NCBI GenBank assembly: GCA_015655535.1
Contig: JAATEW010000110.1
Coordinates: 1-18,027, forward strand
Length of the DNA: 18,027 nt
Reading direction: 5' to 3'
DNA from: Hyphomicrobiales bacterium
GTDB taxonomy: Bacteria > Pseudomonadota > Alphaproteobacteria > Rhizobiales > Beijerinckiaceae
Of the stretch, positions 14,455 to 18,027 are shown one piece after another (the stretch's first letter is position 1; every line of letters starts with the position of its first letter). Under the pieces are notes generated by a model. It was not told the DNA's origin, searched no databases, and worked only from the letters and a program-made list of their open reading frames with translations. Both the position numbers and the translations under genes were made by a program.

Positions 14455-15090
14455 ATGGCACTTCAACTTGGCGATATCGCCCCCGATTTCGAAGCCGAAA
14501 CCACCGAAGGCCCCATCCATTTCCATCAATGGCTGGGCGATTCCTGGGGCATTCTCTTCTCGCACCCGAAGAACTTCACCCCGATCTGCACGACCGAACT
14601 CGGCTATACCGCCAAACTGAAGCCCGAATTCGACAAGCGCAACGTCAAGGTCATCGGCCTCTCCGTCGACGAACTCGCCAATCATGGCAAATGGGCCGAG
14701 GACATCAAGGAAACCCAGGGCCATGCGGTGAATTTTCCGGTTATCGCCGATCCGCAGCGCAAGGTCGCCGACCTCTATGGCATGATCCATCCGAATGCGA
14801 ACGACACGCTCACCGTGCGCTCCGTCTTCGTCATCGGCCCCGACAAGAAGATCAAGCTCACCCTCACCTATCCGGCGAGCACGGGCCGCAATTTCGATGA
14901 GATCCTGCGCGTGATCGACTCGCTGCAACTGACCGCGAAGCATCAGGTCGCAACGCCGGTGAATTGGAAAAACGGCGAAGACGTCGTCATCGTCCCGGCC
15001 GTCTCCGACGAAGATGCCAAGAAAAAATATCCCGCCGGCTGGAAGACCTTGAAGCCCTACCTGCGCGTCGTCGCCCAGCCGCAAGGCTGA
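14455..15090 (+). CDS. 1-Cys peroxiredoxin (Prx6 type)
   Basis: The start at ATG 14455 (211 aa) has GGAG nine bases upstream; a longer in-frame extension to 14314 has no family similarity. It reduces hydrogen peroxide and organic peroxides at a single cysteine, using small thiols or other cellular reductants. The active site FTPICTTELG (Cys45) sits after SHPKN, as in Prx6; DPQRKVADLYGM and TVRSVFVIGP with the conserved Arg follow. There is no second cysteine anywhere in the protein. The C-terminal arm (NWKNGEDVVIVPAVSDEDAKKKYPAGWKTLKPYLR) is the dimer extension specific to this group. It is followed by a strong terminator, so it is monocistronic. The Rrf2 gene upstream may control it. Confidence 0.95.
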   Translation: MALQLGDIAPDFEAETTEGPIHFHQWLGDSWGILFSHPKNFTPICTTELGYTAKLKPEFDKRNVKVIGLSVDELANHGKWAEDIKETQGHAVNFPVIADPQRKVADLYGMIHPNANDTLTVRSVFVIGPDKKIKLTLTYPASTGRNFDEILRVIDSLQLTAKHQVATPVNWKNGEDVVIVPAVSDEDAKKKYPAGWKTLKPYLRVVAQPQG

Positions 15091-15112
15091 GCCTCCTCGC
15101 CTTGTTTAAACA

Positions 15113-15147
15113 AGCCCTCTCGCGTCCTCGCCGCGAGAGGGCTTTTT
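15113..15147 (+). terminator. Rho-independent terminator after the peroxiredoxin gene
   Basis: A perfect 12-bp stem (AGCCCTCTCGCG with CGCGAGAGGGCT) closes a 7-base loop and runs into five Ts. It lies 22 bases after the stop codon. Confidence 0.92.
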
Positions 15148-15214
15148 CATGTCTTGGAACATATTCTGGAAACAAGCGGATCCGGCTTCGCGCCCGGATG
15201 CGGACGGCTCAAAT

Positions 15215-15248
15215 AAGCCTGAAAATAGTGCGAGACACACTGCCGATA
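15215..15248 (+). promoter_or_regulatory. 34-bp motif shared by prx and cysK, cysK copy
   Basis: This is the second copy of the motif at 14323-14356, ending 108 bases before the cysK ATG, almost the same distance as in front of prx. Here it lies just upstream of the putative cysK -35. Confidence 0.45.
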
Positions 15249-15257
15249 ATGTGTGCT

Positions 15258-15285
15258 TTGATTTAACACCTTGCTCCGGTAGGAT
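15258..15285 (+). promoter_or_regulatory. possible sigma-70 promoter for cysK
   Basis: TTGATT (15258-15263), a 16-base spacer and TAGGAT (15280-15285) give a moderate promoter match between the prx terminator and cysK. Nothing else in this 266-bp gap fits better. Confidence 0.4.
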
Positions 15286-15356
15286 TATTATTCAGTACAG
15301 GGCGCGAAAGTGGAATTGTCCTCGCGTCGGATGCAGTCGAGCTTTGGGAGGATCAC

Positions 15357-16349
15357 ATGGCACAAGCGGCATTGAAGGCCGAGAGCCCCGTAACGACGCA
15401 GGTTCCGGGACGCGGGCGGATTTATGATTCCATCACCGACACGATCGGCAATACGCCCATCGTGCGCTTGAACAAGATCGCCGCTGCAAAAGGCGTGAAG
15501 GCCAATCTTCTGGCCAAGCTCGAATTCTTCAATCCGATCGCCAGCGTCAAGGATCGTATCGGCGTTCACATGATCACGGTTTTGGAAGAGACCGGAAAGA
15601 TCAAGCCCGGCGTCACGACCCTGATCGAGCCGACCTCCGGTAACACGGGCATAGCGCTCGCCTTCGTCGCCGCCGCGCGCGGCTATAAGCTCATCCTCGT
15701 CATGCCGGAATCGATGTCGATCGAGCGCCGCAAAATGCTGGCCCTGCTCGGCGCCGAACTGGTGCTGACGCCCGCCCCGCAAGGCATGAAGGGCGCCGTC
15801 ACCAAGGCGGAAGAACTCGCGGCGGCAACGCCCGATTCCGTCATCCCGCGCCAGTTCGACAATCCGGCCAATCCGGAAATCCATCGCCTCACCACGGCCG
15901 AGGAAATCTGGAACGACACGAATGGCGAGATCGACGCTTTCGTCGCGGGCGTCGGCACCGGCGGCACGATCACCGGCGTCGCGCAGGTCTTGAAGCCGCG
16001 TAAGCCCAGCATCAAGATCATCGCGATCGAGCCGGAAGATTCGCCGATCCTGTCGGGCGGCCAGCCCGGCCCGCATAAGATCCAAGGCATTGGCGCGGGT
16101 TTCATTCCCTCGATTCTCGACCGCAGCCTGTTCGACGAAGTGGTCACCGTCGGCAATCAGACGGCCTTCGATACGGCCCGCCTGCTCGCCCGCCTCGAAG
16201 GCATTCCGGTCGGCATTTCGTCGGGCGCGGCTGTGGCCGCCGCCGTTGAAATCGGGCTGCGTCCCGAGTACGCCGGCAAGAACATCGTCCTGATCATTCC
16301 GTCCTTCGCGGAACGCTATCTCTCGACGGCGCTCTTCGAAGGGCTTTGA
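15357..16349 (+). CDS. cysK: cysteine synthase A (O-acetylserine sulfhydrylase)
   Basis: The protein has 330 aa starting at ATG 15357 behind GGGAGG. It makes cysteine from O-acetylserine and sulfide with pyridoxal phosphate in the cytoplasm. The PLP lysine is Lys65 in NPIASVKDRIG; the substrate loop TSGNTGIA is at 93-100, the phosphate-binding loop GVGTGGT at 196-202, and SSGAA at 286-290. IGNTPIVRL near 30-38 and the end PSFAERYLSTALF are typical of CysK; there is no CBS domain, so it is not cystathionine beta-synthase. About 20 residues at the N-terminus precede the conserved core. It has its own terminator and shares an upstream motif with the peroxiredoxin gene. Confidence 0.95.
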   Translation: MAQAALKAESPVTTQVPGRGRIYDSITDTIGNTPIVRLNKIAAAKGVKANLLAKLEFFNPIASVKDRIGVHMITVLEETGKIKPGVTTLIEPTSGNTGIALAFVAAARGYKLILVMPESMSIERRKMLALLGAELVLTPAPQGMKGAVTKAEELAAATPDSVIPRQFDNPANPEIHRLTTAEEIWNDTNGEIDAFVAGVGTGGTITGVAQVLKPRKPSIKIIAIEPEDSPILSGGQPGPHKIQGIGAGFIPSILDRSLFDEVVTVGNQTAFDTARLLARLEGIPVGISSGAAVAAAVEIGLRPEYAGKNIVLIIPSFAERYLSTALFEGL

Positions 16350-16367
16350 TTTCGAGGCTATAAAAAC

Positions 16368-16400
16368 AGAACGCGCGATGCTTCACACGTCGCGCGTTCT
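16368..16400. terminator. bidirectional terminator between cysK and the DUF2934 gene
   Basis: An 11-bp perfect stem (AGAACGCGCGA at 16368-16378 with TCGCGCGTTCT at 16390-16400) has an 11-base loop. On the minus strand it is followed by TCTGTTTTTA, a good T-run for the DUF2934 gene; on the plus strand the tail is only TTGC. It probably serves both convergent genes. Confidence 0.8.
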
Positions 16401-16424
16401 TGCATTGGGCTCGCCATCATGGGC

Positions 16425-16676
16425 TTAATTGAACGTGACCTGCGGCGCTCGTGCGCTTTTACGCTTCGGCGGTGCCGCCTGTGTCTTCGAAGTTGAACGG
16501 GACGCGGCTTTCTTGTTCGCATCTGTGGCTTTCACAGGAGCGAGTGCGGATACCACCCCATCAAGCTCCTTCAAAGCCCGTTCCCAATGCGCATGGGCGC
16601 GCCCGTCCGGACGGCCTTCCAATTCCCAGATCGCATATGCAAGATGTCTGACCCGCTCTTCCAATTCAATGTTCAT
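16425..16676 (-). CDS. DUF2934 protein
   Basis: I prefer ATG 16676 (83 aa) because AGGGG lies seven bases upstream; ATG 16703 is the alternative (92 aa, AAGGGA 11 bases upstream), and the frame is open to 16835. The conserved core LEERVRHLAYAIWELEGRPDGRAHAHWERALKEL matches DUF2934, a short helical domain found in many alphaproteobacteria, often at stress or unknown loci. The tail of about 35 residues is rich in Lys, Ala and Ser and likely disordered and basic (KRKSARAP), so nucleic-acid binding is possible but unproven. It converges on cysK across a shared terminator and diverges from the adenosine kinase gene. A CtrA-type site lies upstream. Confidence 0.8.
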   Translation of the reverse strand: MNIELEERVRHLAYAIWELEGRPDGRAHAHWERALKELDGVVSALAPVKATDANKKAASRSTSKTQAAPPKRKSARAPQVTFN

Positions 16677-16738
16677 CGCATCGCCCCTAGCTGTGCTCGA
16701 CATGTCCCGGCAGGTCCCTTTTGGATAGGGATTTATGG

Positions 16739-16753
16739 TTAACGAAATCTTAA
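16739..16753 (-). promoter_or_regulatory. candidate CtrA box upstream of the DUF2934 gene
   Basis: On the minus strand the sequence is TTAA-GATTTCG-TTAACC, a full match to the alphaproteobacterial CtrA consensus TTAA-N7-TTAAC. It is 63-77 bp upstream of the preferred DUF2934 start and about 98 bp upstream of the divergent kinase gene. Confidence 0.5.
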
Positions 16754-16850
16754 GATAGGCCAGATGGGAGTAATCCCTGATGGCAGCTCTGCCTTGACCG
16801 GCGGCCCCTGCGATGCGACGACGAAACGTTTTCAAAAGCTTTAGTGAGGG

Positions 16851-17852
16851 ATGATGGCCGCGCGCTATGACATTTTAGGGTTTGGCAATGCCATCGTCGA
16901 TGTGCTCGCCTTCGCCGACGACGATCTTCTCGCCAAACACAGTCTCAACAAAGGCGCGATGCAACTCGTCGACGAGACGACCGCGCAGACCCTCTACGAC
17001 GCCATGGGACCGACAACCATCGTCTCCGGCGGCTCGGCCGCCAATACGATCATCGGCGCCGCGAGCTTCGGATGCCGCACCGCCTTCGTCGGCCGCGTCA
17101 AGGACGACGAGCCCGGCAAAATGTTTGCTCATGACATCCAGCGCGCGAAAGTCGATTTCGCGACGCCGGCTTCGCCCAACGGCGCGGCCACCGCGCGTTG
17201 TCTTGTGTTCGTGACGCCGGACGGCCAGCGCACGATGAATACATTTCTCGGTGCCTGCCAGAATCTCACCGAGGCCGATGTCGATGAATCCATCGTCGCG
17301 CAATCCTCAATCATCTATCTCGAAGGTTATTTGTGGGATCCGCCGGCGGCGAAAGCCGCTTTCGTCAAGGCCTCGAAAATCGCCCGCTCGGCCGGCCAGC
17401 GCGTGGCCCTTACGCTGTCCGATGCCTTTTGCGTCGATCGCTATCGCGACGAATTCTTAGGCCTGATCCGCGACGGGTCGGTGCAGATTCTGTTCGCCAA
17501 TGAGCATGAATTGCATTCGCTCTATCAGACGGGTGATTTCGATACGGCGCTCGGACTGCTGCGCGGCGAAGGCCTGCTCGCCGTCGTGACGCGATCCGAA
17601 AAAGGCTGCGTCGTGGTGAAGGCCGAGACGAGCGTCGCGGTGCCGGCCTTTCCGGTCGAGAGTGTCGTCGATACGACGGGCGCGGGCGATCTCTTCGCGG
17701 CGGGCTTTCTCGCGGGCCTTGTGAAGGACAAAGATCTTGCGACCTGCGCCAAACTCGGCGCCATGGCGGCGGCGGAGATCATCCAGCACATAGGGGCAAG
17801 GCCGCAAAAGGATCTCGCGCTGCTCGCAGCGGATAACGGGCTGGTGCTTTAA
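16851..17852 (+). CDS. PfkB-family carbohydrate/adenosine kinase
   Basis: The protein has 333 aa from the first of two adjacent ATGs (16851); the second at 16854 is better spaced from the GAGG just upstream. It is a ribokinase-fold enzyme close to bacterial adenosine kinases, which phosphorylate adenosine to AMP with ATP. Visible are ILGFGNAIVDVLA at the start, the substrate motif SGGSAANTIIG at 59-69, FVGRVKDDEPG, and the C-terminal PfkB signature DTTGAGDLFAAGFLAG at 274-289 with the catalytic base Asp280. Rhizobiales copies of this protein are generally annotated as adenosine kinase, but PfkB members vary, so sugar or nucleoside choice is not proved by sequence. An IS5-type transposase starts 86 bp downstream. 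Confidence 0.88.
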   Translation: MMAARYDILGFGNAIVDVLAFADDDLLAKHSLNKGAMQLVDETTAQTLYDAMGPTTIVSGGSAANTIIGAASFGCRTAFVGRVKDDEPGKMFAHDIQRAKVDFATPASPNGAATARCLVFVTPDGQRTMNTFLGACQNLTEADVDESIVAQSSIIYLEGYLWDPPAAKAAFVKASKIARSAGQRVALTLSDAFCVDRYRDEFLGLIRDGSVQILFANEHELHSLYQTGDFDTALGLLRGEGLLAVVTRSEKGCVVVKAETSVAVPAFPVESVVDTTGAGDLFAAGFLAGLVKDKDLATCAKLGAMAAAEIIQHIGARPQKDLALLAADNGLVL

Positions 17853-17855
17853 GGG

Positions 17856-18027
17856 CTAGGACGGATCGACATTCAGGATTCCCAAGGGGTTTGATCGCTG
17901 ATTCATAGGGTTCCGTGATTCTGGCACGGAGCTGCGCGATGGGGATCAAGCGATATGAGCTTAGCGATGGGCAATGGGCGAAGATCGCGCTGTTGCTGCC
18001 GGGCAAAGCCGGTGATCCGGGCCGGAC
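17856..18027 (+). mobile_element. IS5-family insertion sequence, left end (partial)
   Basis: The transposase gene at 17939 and the sequence before it belong to an insertion sequence that runs off the window. The left boundary is not certain: a CTAG at 17856-17859 would fit the YTAR target of some IS5 groups, but I cannot see the right inverted repeat to confirm it. Confidence 0.5.
17939..18027 (+). CDS. IS5-family transposase, N-terminal fragment (runs off the edge)
   Basis: Translation from ATG 17939 gives MGIKRYELSDGQWAKIALLL followed by PGKAGDPGRT, open to the last base. This is the conserved N-terminal (DUF4096-type) region of IS5-family transposases, where YxLSDxQWxxIxPLLP is the signature. 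In many such elements the frame is split in two and joined by ribosomal frameshifting; the window is too short to tell. It follows the adenosine kinase gene in the same direction. Confidence 0.85.
   Translation, partial: MGIKRYELSDGQWAKIALLLPGKAGDPGR

Overview
The window is a piece of chromosome from a GC-rich alphaproteobacterium. The gene order mutM (divergent) / ubiE-ubiB-coaBC-dut, the typA tail, a BA14K-like glycine-zipper protein, a DUF2934 protein and several Rhizobiales-type intergenic palindromes point to Hyphomicrobiales. A Beijerinckiaceae/Methylocystaceae-like member is my guess; the genus is not determined.

Layout. 1-263: 3' end of typA/bipA (+). 275-5162: a run of minus-strand accessory genes: nnrS (broken by one in-frame amber codon and preceded by a perfect FNR/NnrR-type box), an exported cupin protein, a KpsS-like capsule glycosyltransferase, and a two-domain glycosyltransferase-sulfotransferase. 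A degraded second copy of the typA 3' end lies at 1572-1622, so nnrS and its control site sit between two typA tails, as in an old insertion at the gene end. 5379-6982: a PadR regulator resembling YqjI with a His-rich N-terminus and an AT-rich operator, and divergently an exported L,D-transpeptidase gene broken by one in-frame ochre codon. 6992-13700: the conserved core of mutM, ubiE, ubiB, coaBC and dut, with two small exported-protein genes (glycine zipper, CHRD) between mutM and ubiE and with palindromic repeats in the gaps. 13697-16349: an Rrf2-family regulator, a 1-Cys peroxiredoxin and cysteine synthase; the last two share a 34-bp upstream sequence. 16425-17852: a DUF2934 protein behind a CtrA-type site, and a PfkB-family adenosine kinase. 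17939-18027: the start of an IS5-family transposase that continues past the window edge.

How it fits together. UbiE and UbiB serve ubiquinone synthesis, CoaBC makes coenzyme A precursors, and Dut and MutM protect DNA from uracil and oxidised guanine. Rrf2, peroxiredoxin and CysK form a plausible thiol/redox group. The KpsS-like and GT-sulfotransferase genes lie 10 bp apart and look like a two-gene unit that builds and sulfates a surface glycan. I see no defence system, CRISPR array, tRNA or rRNA. The most useful leads are the GT-sulfotransferase/KpsS-like pair, the duplicated typA tail around nnrS, the two clean nonsense codons, the shared prx/cysK upstream motif, and several unassigned dyads and repeats in front of genes.
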